DNA of 60,225 nt from a virus. The stretch covers positions 1 through 60,225 of IMG/VR virus record IMGVR_UViG_3300043331_001563. One strand, written 5' to 3'. A program made the position numbers and the translations under genes. Below the pieces are notes generated by a model. It saw only the letters and a list, made by a program, of their open reading frames with translations, was not told the DNA's origin and ran no database searches. Of the stretch, positions 15,363 to 24,547 are shown piece by piece (position 1 is the stretch's first letter; the number at the start of each line of letters is the position of its first letter).

Positions 15363-16739
15363 ATGCCTTACAAGACCAATGCCGATTTGCCGGAATCAGT
15401 TCGCAATTCGCTGCCTGCAGAGGCGCAAGCCATCTTTCGCAACGCGTACAATTCTCATAAGGAGCGGCACCCGGACGCCAGTGAAGAGGACTGCATGAAG
15501 GTCGCTTGGGGTGCGGTGAAGCGCACCTATAAGAAGGAAGGCGATAATTGGGTGAAGAAGAGCACTGGCGATTCGATTGACATTCGAGAGACGTTGACGC
15601 TCGACGCGGCGTCAAACGTGCGGCGGACAAGTGACGGCTTCATGGTTGCACACCCGCGCGTTGCGCGTACGGGTGTGCAGATTTATAAGGGGCGCGAAGT
15701 GGGGCGCCCGACGATGGATGAAGTTCGCGTTTATCGCCCAGAGTCGGAAGTGTTCGACGTCGATTCGCTGCGCTCGTATGCTTATCGCCCGGTGACCAAC
15801 AATCACCCGCCCGTGCCGGTCGTTGCCGACAATTGGAAGAAATATTCGGTCGGTCAGACCGGCGAGCAGGTGATGCGCGATGGCAACTTTATTCGAGTGC
15901 CGATGGTGTTGATGGACTCTAGCGCCATCCGCGATGTTCAAGACGGCAAGCGGGAATTGAGCCTCGGTTATTCCATGGACCTGTTGTGGGAGCCCGGCCT
16001 GTCTCCGGACGGCGAAGCCTACGACGCGGTTCAGACACATATTCGTGCAAATCATTTGGCGGTGGTCGCCGCTGCCAGAGGCGGTTCTAATTTACGTATT
16101 GGCGACGATCAAGAAGGAGCAGGCGACATGAATCTGCAGTCTCTCACGGTTGACGGACTGTCGGTCGAGATGACCGATATGGCGGCAAAGGTCGTGCAGC
16201 GGCACATTGATGCCTTGAAGGGCCAGATCTCGAAACTCGAGTCCAAGTTGAAGGATGACGAGGACGAGGACAAGAAGAAGGCGAAGGATGCGTCTGACGC
16301 GGCAGCTTCGCACAAGAAGGACATCGAGGCGCGTGATGCCAAGATTGCCACGCTCGAGCAGCAATTGAAGGACGCGCAAATTAGCCCGGCCCAGCTCGAC
16401 CAGATGGTGAAGGACCGGCAACACGTCATCGACAAGGCCAAGCAGCTCATCGGCGACAAGCTGGTGATTGACGGCAAGTCAATTTCCGACATTCGCCGAC
16501 AGGTGGTCGATGCCAAGCTGGGCGACGGCGCCAAGGGCTGGTCAGACGACAAGGTCGCAGCCGGTTTTGACGCTTATGCGGCGACGGTCAAGGATGGTCA
16601 CGAGCAGCACGACCATCTGGCGGGTGCCCTTTCGCACCGGCCACACAGCGCTTCCCACGTGCACGACGCGCGCGAGAAGTCGTACGACGAATACCACACC
16701 AGCTTGGGCAACGCTTGGAAGACGCCGAAAGCGGCCTAA
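15363..16739 (+). CDS. Prohead protease/scaffold (ChaB + DUF2213 domains)
   Basis: 458 residues in three parts: an N-terminal ChaB-type domain (1-65, LPESVRNSLPAEAQAIFRNAYN...EEDCMKVAWGAVKR), a DUF2213 domain (about 85-245, with RPVTNNHP, REVSLGY-like RELSLGYSMD and HIRANHLAVVAAARGG), and a highly charged coiled-coil C-terminal half (about 250-390) suited to scaffolding. DUF2213 proteins act as prohead proteases beside DUF2184 capsid genes. The three-part arrangement implies one polypeptide makes protease and scaffold. Confidence 0.82.
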   Translation: MPYKTNADLPESVRNSLPAEAQAIFRNAYNSHKERHPDASEEDCMKVAWGAVKRTYKKEGDNWVKKSTGDSIDIRETLTLDAASNVRRTSDGFMVAHPRVARTGVQIYKGREVGRPTMDEVRVYRPESEVFDVDSLRSYAYRPVTNNHPPVPVVADNWKKYSVGQTGEQVMRDGNFIRVPMVLMDSSAIRDVQDGKRELSLGYSMDLLWEPGLSPDGEAYDAVQTHIRANHLAVVAAARGGSNLRIGDDQEGAGDMNLQSLTVDGLSVEMTDMAAKVVQRHIDALKGQISKLESKLKDDEDEDKKKAKDASDAAASHKKDIEARDAKIATLEQQLKDAQISPAQLDQMVKDRQHVIDKAKQLIGDKLVIDGKSISDIRRQVVDAKLGDGAKGWSDDKVAAGFDAYAATVKDGHEQHDHLAGALSHRPHSASHVHDAREKSYDEYHTSLGNAWKTPKAA

Positions 16740-16804
16740 CCAACGCGCGCTAGCCCGGCAAGGGGTCTAGTTTACAAGTCCATTGCCAACTAGGAGATTT
16801 TCCA

Positions 16805-17278
16805 ATGGCGGTCGTTCAGAACACCTTTCTAACTCGGATGCGGGCGGGCCTGCCGGGCATGGTCGCGAACGAGGTTCCCTACAACATTGACACGCGCATC
16901 GTTGAGCCGTCGTCCGGCTTGCCGTTCGGCGTTGCCTGCAAGCAGGGCACCGCGGACAAGGGCGTTGGTGTTGGGGGGGCGTTGACTGCATTCGTCGGCA
17001 TTTCCGTTCGTGACGTGACCCTCGATCCGGTCGCAATCGATTCGGATTACGTTGACGAGTACGTGCAATATTCCAACGCAGGCATCTTGACGATGGGCGA
17101 AATCTGGGTCACGACCGACGATACGGTTGCGGCCGGTGAAGCTGTTCATTATAACGCGACGACTGGCGTGCTGGGCAATTCGGGCGGTACTGGCCCGGTC
17201 CCTGGCGCTCGCTGGATGTCCTCGGTCACTGGCGCCGGGCTCGCGCGGGTTCGTCTCGCAGGATTGCAGCGTACGTAA
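16805..17278 (+). CDS. Capsid cement/decoration-like protein
   Basis: 157 residues, ATG 16805 after ACTAGGAG. Sequence features (RMRAGLPGMVANEVPYNIDTRIVE, LTMGEIWVTTDDTVAAGEAVHYN, ARVRLAGLQRT) match phage structural cement proteins encoded just before the major capsid gene. It is expected to bind the outer shell and stabilise it. Confidence 0.75.
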   Translation: MAVVQNTFLTRMRAGLPGMVANEVPYNIDTRIVEPSSGLPFGVACKQGTADKGVGVGGALTAFVGISVRDVTLDPVAIDSDYVDEYVQYSNAGILTMGEIWVTTDDTVAAGEAVHYNATTGVLGNSGGTGPVPGARWMSSVTGAGLARVRLAGLQRT

Positions 17279-17343
17279 TATCCTGAGGGTCTTTTTGATC
17301 ACCGGCTGATTTAGAAACCCAGCCAAGCAAGGAGCATTTGAAC

Positions 17344-18309
17344 ATGCGGCGTCATTACGTTGTAGATGCCCAGCAGGCGCTGGGTTTCTTGATCTCTCAG
17401 ACTTCCCACATTGAAACGGAAGTCGTCCGGATTCTTTATCCGGACATTCAGTACCCGCAGCTCATTCCGGTCGACACGTCGGCCAACGAGTGGGCCAAAT
17501 CAGTTACGTTCTTCTCGATGGATCGCGTCGGGCAGGCGGACTGGTTTCACCACATGGCAAAAGACTTGCCGCTGGCAGACGTCGAGCGGACCAAGCATGA
17601 GCATGGCATCGAGATGGCTGGTATCGGTTATCGGTACACGCTCGAAGAGCTGGGCCAAGCCATGATGGTCCCTGGCACCAACCTCACGACTGAACGGGCG
17701 GAGGCGGCCCGGCGGGCGTACGAGGAGTTCGTCGACGACAAGGCGATCAACGGCGACACTGAAAAGAACTGGACCGGGCTTATCAACGACCCCAACGTAA
17801 CCATCGTTGATGCGGCGGCGACCGGTACGGGTGGGTCGGCGGCGTGGGAAAACAAGACCGCAGACCAGATCCTTGCCGACGTCAACGACGCGCTTTCGGG
17901 CGTGTACACCGCTTCGCAGACGGTCGAGATGGCGGACACCGTTCTGGTCCCAGTAGCGGAGTTCTCGCGCATTGCGACGATTCGGCTCGAGAACACGACA
18001 ATGACGGCGCTCGAGTTCTTGATGCGCTTCAATGTCTATACGGCGCAGACCGGTCAGCCGTTGATGATTCGCGCGGTACGCGGGCTCGAGAACGCGGGTG
18101 AAGGCGGTGACGTTGGCCGAATGGTCGTCTACCGGCGCGACCCGCGGGTTCTGAAGCTGCACATTCCGATGCCGCACCGGTTCTTGCCGGTCTGGCAGAC
18201 GGCGCCCATCACGTTCGATATTCCGGGTATCTTCCGTCTCGGCGGGCTTGAAATTCGGCGTCCTGGTGCAGTTCGCTACGTGGACGGCATCAGCAATTAC
18301 TCGTCGTAA
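17344..18309 (+). CDS. Major capsid protein (DUF2184)
   Basis: 321 residues from ATG 17344, with AAGGAG 8 nt upstream (TTG 17338 is less likely). The sequence DRVGQADWFHHMAKDLPLADVERTKH, the acidic helix ERAEAARRAYEEFVDDKAINGD and the C-terminal PITFDIPGIFRLGGLEIRRPGAVRYVDGI are characteristic of DUF2184 HK97-fold capsid proteins. A strong terminator follows directly, consistent with very high expression. Confidence 0.88.
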   Translation: MRRHYVVDAQQALGFLISQTSHIETEVVRILYPDIQYPQLIPVDTSANEWAKSVTFFSMDRVGQADWFHHMAKDLPLADVERTKHEHGIEMAGIGYRYTLEELGQAMMVPGTNLTTERAEAARRAYEEFVDDKAINGDTEKNWTGLINDPNVTIVDAAATGTGGSAAWENKTADQILADVNDALSGVYTASQTVEMADTVLVPVAEFSRIATIRLENTTMTALEFLMRFNVYTAQTGQPLMIRAVRGLENAGEGGDVGRMVVYRRDPRVLKLHIPMPHRFLPVWQTAPITFDIPGIFRLGGLEIRRPGAVRYVDGISNYSS

Positions 18310-18336
18310 GCCGTTTACGGCGGGCCTTGGTGACTT

Positions 18337-18375
18337 GGGGCGACGGCTTTGGAAGGCAATCCGTCGCTCCTTTTT
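18337..18375 (+). terminator. Rho-independent terminator after major capsid gene
   Basis: Stem GGGGCGACGG (18337-18346) pairs with CCGTCGCTCC (18361-18370) with one G-U, a 14 nt loop, then TTTTT. It would end or partly attenuate transcription between capsid and connector genes. Confidence 0.8.
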
Positions 18376-18394
18376 AGCCTTTTGGGAGGCAATG

Positions 18395-18808
18395 ATGCGC
18401 TATAAGCTGACAAATCGCGGGCCGGGACCAAGGGTCGTGTACAATTCGCGGCGACAGGCAATCACAATTATGCCGAAACAGTCGGCGGAAACTGACCTGA
18501 ATGACCAGACGGCGGAGCGGTTGATCAATAATTCGAAGAACGGCAGTCCGCTGCAGGTGACGCAGACTGGAGTGAAGGTTAGAGAAGCGGCGTCAAAAAT
18601 ACAACGACACGAATCTACGCGCTCTGCTCTGGAACCGAAACCTGCGGATGACCGTGAGCTGGCGGCGGCGAAGCTGCTCGATCAGGTGGACGAGCTGCCG
18701 TTTCACGAGTTCTCTCGGAAGGCGCACGATGTGCTTGGTGAGAGTGCGACCGTGTTGCGCCGTAAGGCCGATCTGGTCGAGGCGTTAGAGAAATTGGCTG
18801 GGCGCTGA
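18395..18808 (+). CDS. Hypothetical protein between capsid and connector (137 aa)
   Basis: ATG 18395 is placed 5 nt after GGGAGG; ATG 18392 is too close. The N-terminal half is beta-like (GPGPRVVYNSRRQAITIMP), the C-terminal half a charged helical segment (ELAAAKLLDQVDEL...RRKADLVEALEKL). The position matches small head-completion or DUF-type accessory genes downstream of capsid genes. Unrecognised. Confidence 0.6.
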   Translation: MRYKLTNRGPGPRVVYNSRRQAITIMPKQSAETDLNDQTAERLINNSKNGSPLQVTQTGVKVREAASKIQRHESTRSALEPKPADDRELAAAKLLDQVDELPFHEFSRKAHDVLGESATVLRRKADLVEALEKLAGR

Positions 18809-19194
18809 TGTCGTACACGCTGCCGACCGCAAACAGTATTCAGGCGCGCTATACGGTCACGGCGGACCTGGACGACTCGTTGATTGAATCCGTAATTACG
18901 GAAGCAGCGCGCTACGTCGATACGACGTGGCTTGAGGGCGATTACGACATTGCAATTTCGTTGCTTACGATGCACATTTTGACGCGCGAGGGTCACATTT
19001 CGTCGACACCTTCGGGCGGCGTGGCGGCAGGGCCGATCGTGTCGGAAAGTCTTGGTGATGCATCGGTGACTTATGCTGATTCGTCCATTTCAGGTTCCTG
19101 GTCGATGACCGTTGCCGATTTGGCAACTACGCCGTACGGGCGCCGGTTCATGGCACTGCGCGCGGCCAATAATCCTGCGGTGGTGGTCGTATGA
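18808..19194 (+). CDS. Head-tail connector protein (DUF4054-like)
   Basis: 128 residues. An N-terminal helical part (IQARYTVTADLDDSLIESVITEAARYVDTTW, DIAISLLTMHILTREGH) and C-terminal MTVADLATTPYGRRFMALR match head-completion adaptors of the DUF4054/gp6-like class, which dock under the portal. Start overlaps the preceding stop by 1 nt and its end overlaps the next gene. Confidence 0.72.
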   Translation: MSYTLPTANSIQARYTVTADLDDSLIESVITEAARYVDTTWLEGDYDIAISLLTMHILTREGHISSTPSGGVAAGPIVSESLGDASVTYADSSISGSWSMTVADLATTPYGRRFMALRAANNPAVVVV

Positions 19195-19814
19195 TCCGCG
19201 TCACGGACGTTGCCAAGCAAGAACGCGACAAGTACGCGGAAATCTGGAGTACCATTCCGGAATACGGAGCGCGTGAAGCGTCGCCGGGCCTGCTCAACGT
19301 CAACCGGTTCATGTCGGTCATGCAGCCGCCGCGCGACGGCACGTACACGCTGCTCGACATTGGTTGTGGAACCGGCCTAGCCGGGCTCGAGCTGCAGCGG
19401 CGCGGCCTGAACGTCGGTTACCTGGATATTACGGAAGCCGGGCTCGACCCGCAAGTGGACCGGGCGTGGTTCATTGAAGCGCCGTTGTGGGGCGACTGGC
19501 CGTTGCGCAACCGGCATGGTTGGGATTACGGGTTCTGTTGCGACGTAATGGAGCACATCCCGACGGAATTCACCATGCTGTGCATCGAGCGCATGATTGC
19601 GGGTTGTCGGCAGGTGTGGGTGCAACTTTCCAACCGGCCCGATAATTTCGGCCGCTTGATTGGCGAACCGCTGCACTTGACGGTGCGCCCGTTTCAATGG
19701 TGGCTAGTGCGGTTGAACATATTAGCCGCGGTGGAAGAGGCACGCGACCTGTGCGGGGAGAGTTTGTTTGTCATCTCTCGGAGGAAGACCAATGGCAAAA
19801 GCAGGCTTTCGTAG
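19191..19814 (+). CDS. SAM-dependent methyltransferase (class I)
   Basis: 207 residues with YTLLDIGCGTGLAGLELQRRG (motif I), NVGYLDITEAGLD (motif II) and YGFCCDVMEHIPTEF (motif IV/D-V-x-E-H). This is the Methyltransf_11/23 class, usually acting on small molecules or sugars. It interrupts the connector gene block, paired with the DUF115 protein at 20049, so it was probably acquired as cargo. Confidence 0.8.
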   Translation: MIRVTDVAKQERDKYAEIWSTIPEYGAREASPGLLNVNRFMSVMQPPRDGTYTLLDIGCGTGLAGLELQRRGLNVGYLDITEAGLDPQVDRAWFIEAPLWGDWPLRNRHGWDYGFCCDVMEHIPTEFTMLCIERMIAGCRQVWVQLSNRPDNFGRLIGEPLHLTVRPFQWWLVRLNILAAVEEARDLCGESLFVISRRKTNGKSRLS

Positions 19815-20052
19815 TACTCCGCCGCGTGTCAACGTCGCTCCGGAGCAAACGTCGCCGACACCCGTTCCCAGCAAGGAAGTGGACGAGCTGCGCAGGAAAC
19901 GGCAAGGGCTGAATGAGGAGATGGACAAGCTGCGCAAGCAGCAGCGCGAAGCGCCTCCAAACCAGCGGCAAAAGCTGCAGGAGGAGATTGCCAAGCGACG
20001 GACGATGGTTCGTAGTCTGTCGCTCCAGATATCGAACGCAGAGGCGGTATGA
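19792..20052 (+). CDS. Coiled-coil protein (86 aa)
   Basis: ATG 19792 behind GGAGGAAG. A proline-rich N-terminus is followed by a continuous heptad-rich helix (about 32-80, EVDELRRKRQGLNEEMDKLR). No cysteines. It sits between the methyltransferase and DUF115 genes with 23 and 4 nt overlaps. Function unknown. Confidence 0.6.
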   Translation: MAKAGFRSTPPRVNVAPEQTSPTPVPSKEVDELRRKRQGLNEEMDKLRKQQREAPPNQRQKLQEEIAKRRTMVRSLSLQISNAEAV

Positions 20053-20921
20053 ACGTAAGCGCCACATTCGAAATCGAGAAGACGACCCGGATCGAGTTCG
20101 ATTCCGAGAAGTGCGGGTGCAACGTACCCGACAACATCTATCTCGAGCAGGTCAACTCGAGCATTCGGCGCGGGCTGCCGCAGGCATACCCGCATGACCC
20201 AAGCGCAACGCTGGTCGCGCTGGTGTGCGGTGGGCCGTCGCTCGAGGAAACGTTACCGGAGCTGGTGCGACTGTATTGGAACGGAGCAAAGGTCGTCGCG
20301 GTCAACGGGGCATACCAGTGGTGCATTGACCACAACATTAAGCCATCAGCGATGATCATGTTGGACGGACGCGAGTTCAATTCGCGTTTCATTGAGACGC
20401 CGGTTGACGGGTGCACCTACATGTTAGCGTCGCAATGCCATCCGCGGACGTTTGACATCTGTGCGGACCGCGACGTGCTGTTGTGGCACGCGTGCTCGGG
20501 CGGCGACCCGGAGCTGGAGGTCCTGAAGGCGTTCTATTTTGACCGCACTTATCCGATAACTATCGGCACGACGGTCAGCGTGCGCGGCATCTCGTTGTTA
20601 CGAATGCTCGGCATGTGCAGCTTTGAGGTCTTCGGCCTGGATTCGTGCTGGCTTGATGGAAAGCACCACAGCTACGCGCAGCCGGAGAACGACAAGGACC
20701 TGCGCATTCCGGTATGGTTGACGCCCGGTCGCAAGGGAGAGCACCGTACTGATAAGGCGGTCCGTTTTATCTGCGCGCCGTGGCACATGAAGCAACTGGA
20801 GGACGTGCAGGAGCTTATCAGAGATCGCGGTGATATGTTTCGTCTCAACTTCCATGGCCCCGGTTTGATTGCGACGATGATTCGTACCGGGTTCGAATTG
20901 CAAACAGAGGAGAAAGGGTGA
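20049..20921 (+). CDS. DUF115/MptE-like protein
   Basis: 290 residues. LVALVCGGPSLEETLPEL (dinucleotide-type glycine motif), AKVVAVNGAYQWCIDHNIKPSAMIMLD and LASQCHP match the DUF115 (6-hydroxymethylpterin pyrophosphokinase MptE-like) family, also seen in motility accessory/glycosylation factors. In phages such genes accompany glyco-modification cassettes. The product would act with the neighbouring methyltransferase; substrate unknown. Confidence 0.72.
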   Translation: MNVSATFEIEKTTRIEFDSEKCGCNVPDNIYLEQVNSSIRRGLPQAYPHDPSATLVALVCGGPSLEETLPELVRLYWNGAKVVAVNGAYQWCIDHNIKPSAMIMLDGREFNSRFIETPVDGCTYMLASQCHPRTFDICADRDVLLWHACSGGDPELEVLKAFYFDRTYPITIGTTVSVRGISLLRMLGMCSFEVFGLDSCWLDGKHHSYAQPENDKDLRIPVWLTPGRKGEHRTDKAVRFICAPWHMKQLEDVQELIRDRGDMFRLNFHGPGLIATMIRTGFELQTEEKG

Positions 20922-21472
20922 TGAAAATCCTTGCGTTTGGGCTCGGCGCGCTGGTTGCAGCTGCATATTGGTGGCTGACGGGCGGAGAAGCCTTCACCCT
21001 AGGCGATGCGCCGCTGTACTTGGGCGCGGCGGGTGCTTGGGCATTCTACAACGAGGCCAAAAAGTACCTCGGTCAGGGCGACATCGACCTGAACGGGTCG
21101 ACGTTTCGCATGGGGTTGTACACGTCGGCGTCGACCGCGAACACCGCCACTCTGTCGCGGCATGACCAAGTCGACAACGAAGTGTCGGAAGGCAATGGTT
21201 ACTCGTCATCGGGCAAGGCGCTGACCGGCGTGTCGTGGACAGCGGGCGCATCGGCGTCCGAATTCCGGTTCAACGCGAACGCCCTGGTGTGGACCGCGAC
21301 GGGCGGCAATATCGCCAACATCAAGTTCGCGGTGATCTTCATCGAAGGCGCATCGGCGGGGGCGCGTAAACTGCTGGTTCGGTCGCAGCTGTCAACGTCA
21401 CAGTTCACCATTACGCAGGGCAACACGCTGACGATCACGCCGTCTGCAAACGGCATTTTTGAGCTGAACTAA
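20921..21472 (+). CDS. Structural beta-rich protein with N-terminal hydrophobic segment
   Basis: 183 residues from ATG 20921 behind AGGAGAAAGG. An N-terminal hydrophobic stretch (ILAFGLGALVAAAYWWL) precedes a domain (FRMGLYTSASTANTATLS, GYSSSGKALTGVSWTAG, ANIKFAVIFIEG) that resembles small virion proteins encoded near tail fibre genes. The hydrophobic N-terminus is atypical. Role in virion assembly is inferred. Confidence 0.6.
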   Translation: MKILAFGLGALVAAAYWWLTGGEAFTLGDAPLYLGAAGAWAFYNEAKKYLGQGDIDLNGSTFRMGLYTSASTANTATLSRHDQVDNEVSEGNGYSSSGKALTGVSWTAGASASEFRFNANALVWTATGGNIANIKFAVIFIEGASAGARKLLVRSQLSTSQFTITQGNTLTITPSANGIFELN

Positions 21473-21519
21473 GGACGGGGCGGGAGGTTCATCCGCCTCC
21501 TGGTTGATGGAGGCTCTCG

Positions 21520-22941
21520 TTGGCCGTTCCGTGGAATAACGTCGGTCATCTCGTCAGTGGCACTCCTGGGCAGGGCACTATTACGCTCGGGGCTGCTATT
21601 GACAGTACGTATTTTACGTTTGACGAGGCCGGGGTTTCTAACTCTGCGGTCGTGTCCTACCGCATCAATTTTGGCTCCGACGTGGAGTTGGGGCGCGGCA
21701 CGTACACCACGTCGGGCACGACGTTGTCGCGCGACACGGTGCTGTCGTCCAAGATAGGCGGCACGGCTGGAACGACCAAGCTCAATATCAACGCCGCGGG
21801 CGCGACGGTCCAAATCGTCTTGGTGGCGGAAGACATCGCGGCGGCAGCGTTGCTGGCGCTGCTGTTGACCGTTGATGGCGCGGGGTCTGGGCTCGACGCG
21901 GACCTGCTCGACGGCTCCTCGAGCGCGGCATTTCAGGCTGCCGACGCGACGTTGACGGCGCTCGCCGCGTTCAACACGAACGGGCTTCTGACTCAGACGG
22001 CGGCAGATACGTTTGCCGGTCGTACGCTTACCGGTACGTCGAACCAGATCACCGTTTCGAACGGCGACGGCGTCTCGGGTAACCCGACGATCAGTCTTCC
22101 GGCGGACGTGGTCATTCCGACCGTGCTAACGATCCCAAACACGGGATTGCACATTCTCGATACGAACGCCTCGCACGACCTGATCATCGCGCCCGGCTCG
22201 AATATAACCGCCGACCGTACGCTGACGATCACGACGGGGGACGCAAATAGAACGCTGGACATAAGTGCCGCCAGCGTCACGATTTCTTCTTTCGGCGCAA
22301 CTCTTGTAGACGACGCCGACGCGTCAACAGCACGCACGACCTTGGGCCTCGTGATCGGCACCGACGTGCAGGCATTCGATGAGCTTCTAAACGAGATTGC
22401 CGCACTATCGACAGACCCAAATGCCGACAGCGGCTTATTCTTCGACGACTCTGCCAACGCCATGGCTTACTGGACGCCGAGTTCCCCGCTCGCGTTCTCG
22501 GGAACGTCACTTACGGTCTCGGCAGGCACGACCTCGGCAGCTGGCGTCTTGGAGATAGCGACCTCCGCCGAGTGGAGAACCGGCACGGACACGGCGCGTG
22601 GGCTCGGCGTCGCGGAGACATGGGGGGCAGCCGCGGAAGTGACTTTGACCGACGCGGCTACGATCGCGGTCGACTTTGCGACCGGCATCAATTTCGTCGT
22701 GACGCTCACTGCCAACCGGGCGATGGGCAACCCTACCAACGAGAAGGTGGGCCAATCCGGCTACATTCGTATCGTGCAGGACGCAGGCGGGACAAACACG
22801 CTCTCGTTCGGCACTGACTGGGAGTTTGCTGGCGGCGTAGCGCCGTCGATCTCAACGGGCGGCAACGATCAAAATATGCTCTTTTATACAGTGATCGCAT
22901 CAAACCGCGTGCTTGGCCACCTGTTCTCGGATATCGCTTGA
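21520..22941 (+). CDS. Tail-fibre-like protein (473 aa)
   Basis: TTG start behind GGAGG. Low-cysteine, Thr/Ala/Gly-rich. [18 protein letters not shown] is the classical D-x-L-D-G repeat of phage fibres, and [23 protein letters not shown] is a fibre shaft motif. The C-terminal part ([24 protein letters not shown]) resembles fibre-tip domains. Unusually, it is encoded with head-completion genes rather than after the tail hub, so it may form head fibres. Confidence 0.7.
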   Translation: MAVPWNNVGHLVSGTPGQGTITLGAAIDSTYFTFDEAGVSNSAVVSYRINFGSDVELGRGTYTTSGTTLSRDTVLSSKIGGTAGTTKLNINAAGATVQIVLVAEDIAAAALLALLLTVDGAGSGLDADLLDGSSSAAFQAADATLTALAAFNTNGLLTQTAADTFAGRTLTGTSNQITVSNGDGVSGNPTISLPADVVIPTVLTIPNTGLHILDTNASHDLIIAPGSNITADRTLTITTGDANRTLDISAASVTISSFGATLVDDADASTARTTLGLVIGTDVQAFDELLNEIAALSTDPNADSGLFFDDSANAMAYWTPSSPLAFSGTSLTVSAGTTSAAGVLEIATSAEWRTGTDTARGLGVAETWGAAAEVTLTDAATIAVDFATGINFVVTLTANRAMGNPTNEKVGQSGYIRIVQDAGGTNTLSFGTDWEFAGGVAPSISTGGNDQNMLFYTVIASNRVLGHLFSDIA

Positions 22942-23765
22942 TGCTGTTCGATGCTCATCCCAAGCCAGCTATTATAGTTCCGGCGCCGCGTGAATTGGTT
23001 AGGCCGAAACGGTCGCTGATTCTGCCCAGTAAAAAGCACGGGCTGGTTAAGGCGTTGATCCCTGGCTTGGCTCCGTTCTTTGGGGCCGCTGGAGCCGCTG
23101 CCGCTCCGGTTCAGCTAACGCACGAAGCGTCGAACCAAAGCACGTCGAACCTGACCACCTACACGTTCAATACGCAGGCTATCGGCACGGCAGACGACGA
23201 TCGATGGGTGATGGTAGCGATCGGTGGGATCGATAGCGCAAACACGTTCAACGTCGCTTCCGCTAGCTTCGGTGGCATCGCGGCGGCCTTGGTTACCGGT
23301 TGCTCGATTGCGGGCACGACGCCGAATGATCAGGTCGAGTTGTGGGCGGCTAACGTGCCTACCGGCACGACCGGCAACATCTCGGTCACATGGTCAGAGG
23401 CGATCATCTCGTGTTTTATTGATGTTTTCCGGTTGGTGACGACCACCGACCCGACGACGCCGTTCGACGCGCAAACTGACAATGGTGATTTTGATCCATC
23501 ATGGACCCTCGACATACCTGCCGGTGGCGGCGTGATCGGAGCATTCATCCACAACGCGGGGGCTACGACCGATGATGCTGATATGACTTGGTCGGGTTTG
23601 ACTGAGGCTAGCGACGCATGGGACGCAACTGATTGGGCAAATTGGACGGCCGCGTTTGCGGAGTTCGCTGACGCCGAAACGGCTTTCGCTATCTCGGGTG
23701 CTAACAGCATCTACAGTGGAGCGAGCACGAGCACTTGTGGGTTCGTTGCCTCGTTCTCTCCGTAG
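22941..23765 (+). CDS. Beta-rich virion-associated protein (274 aa)
   Basis: ATG 22941 overlaps the previous stop. A basic N-terminus (PRELVRPKRSLILPSKKHG) and a hydrophobic Ala-rich segment precede a beta-sandwich-like region with Thr/Asp/Gly-rich strands ending CGFVASFSP. The style matches fibre-associated domains. No named family recognised; co-encoded with the preceding fibre-like protein. Confidence 0.55.
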   Translation: MLFDAHPKPAIIVPAPRELVRPKRSLILPSKKHGLVKALIPGLAPFFGAAGAAAAPVQLTHEASNQSTSNLTTYTFNTQAIGTADDDRWVMVAIGGIDSANTFNVASASFGGIAAALVTGCSIAGTTPNDQVELWAANVPTGTTGNISVTWSEAIISCFIDVFRLVTTTDPTTPFDAQTDNGDFDPSWTLDIPAGGGVIGAFIHNAGATTDDADMTWSGLTEASDAWDATDWANWTAAFAEFADAETAFAISGANSIYSGASTSTCGFVASFSP

Positions 23766-23779
23766 GGAGTTTAACGCGC

Positions 23780-24529
23780 ATGCTAGTCCGGTCGGACACT
23801 CTACAACCCTGGCGCGGTGAACCTCTAAGCGGAGTTCGCCACCCACGCAACATTGCCAGTCTATGGACGCGCCCAGAACTCAATGCGATTGGGCTTTTCC
23901 CGGTCGTGCGCTTTGTCGTGCCTGAAGGCAAAAATCGAGTCGGTGCGCCGAGCTATCAAATTGTTGGCGAGGAGGCGATTGAAACTTACGCGGTTGAGGA
24001 CCTTTCTCCGCCTGACCCTGACCTGCATGACGTGGCGATCGCGGAAATACGCCGTAGGTTTATCGCCCGCGCTCTTGCCAACGACGCCACGAATGCAACA
24101 GTGACGCTCGCGAACGTTGGGCTTCTCGGTTTTGTCGTTGCTCCCGGTGAAATTGCGTATTTCGAGTTCGACGCGATCTTTCGCTCGGCGGCTGGAACGA
24201 CGGGAGTGGCGTTCGCCGTTAGCGGTCCGCAAAACTCAACGATCGTTTCAGAGCGCCGTATCCCGACGAGCGGAGCCGCGGCCGTCAACGTCATGAATAC
24301 GCAGCAGGGCACGGGGAACGACGCAACGAGCACGGCGACGGCGAACATAGACGCGGCGAACACCGACAGGTTGGCCAAGATAAGTGGTATCGTTCGCGCC
24401 GGTACGCAGCAAGGTGACGGCGGGCTCGTGCGACTTCGCTTCCGCTCTGAGGTCGCCGGATCCACTGTAACCGTGCTCGCTGGTTCCTTCGTGCGGGCTT
24501 GGTTTGATGAGCCGCCAGTTGCGCCATAA
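23780..24529 (+). CDS. Virion-associated protein, jelly-roll-like (249 aa)
   Basis: ATG 23780 has AGGGAG upstream at workable spacing. Residues ~95-245 show regular beta-strands (ATVTLANVGLLGFVVAPGEIAYFEFDAIF, LVRLRFRSEVAGSTVTVLAGSFVRAWFDE), a fold common in phage spike/fibre heads. Third of a run of fibre-like genes; could be receptor-facing or decorate the head. Confidence 0.55.
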   Translation: MLVRSDTLQPWRGEPLSGVRHPRNIASLWTRPELNAIGLFPVVRFVVPEGKNRVGAPSYQIVGEEAIETYAVEDLSPPDPDLHDVAIAEIRRRFIARALANDATNATVTLANVGLLGFVVAPGEIAYFEFDAIFRSAAGTTGVAFAVSGPQNSTIVSERRIPTSGAAAVNVMNTQQGTGNDATSTATANIDAANTDRLAKISGIVRAGTQQGDGGLVRLRFRSEVAGSTVTVLAGSFVRAWFDEPPVAP

Positions 24530-24547
24530 GAGCGCTCGGATGACGCC

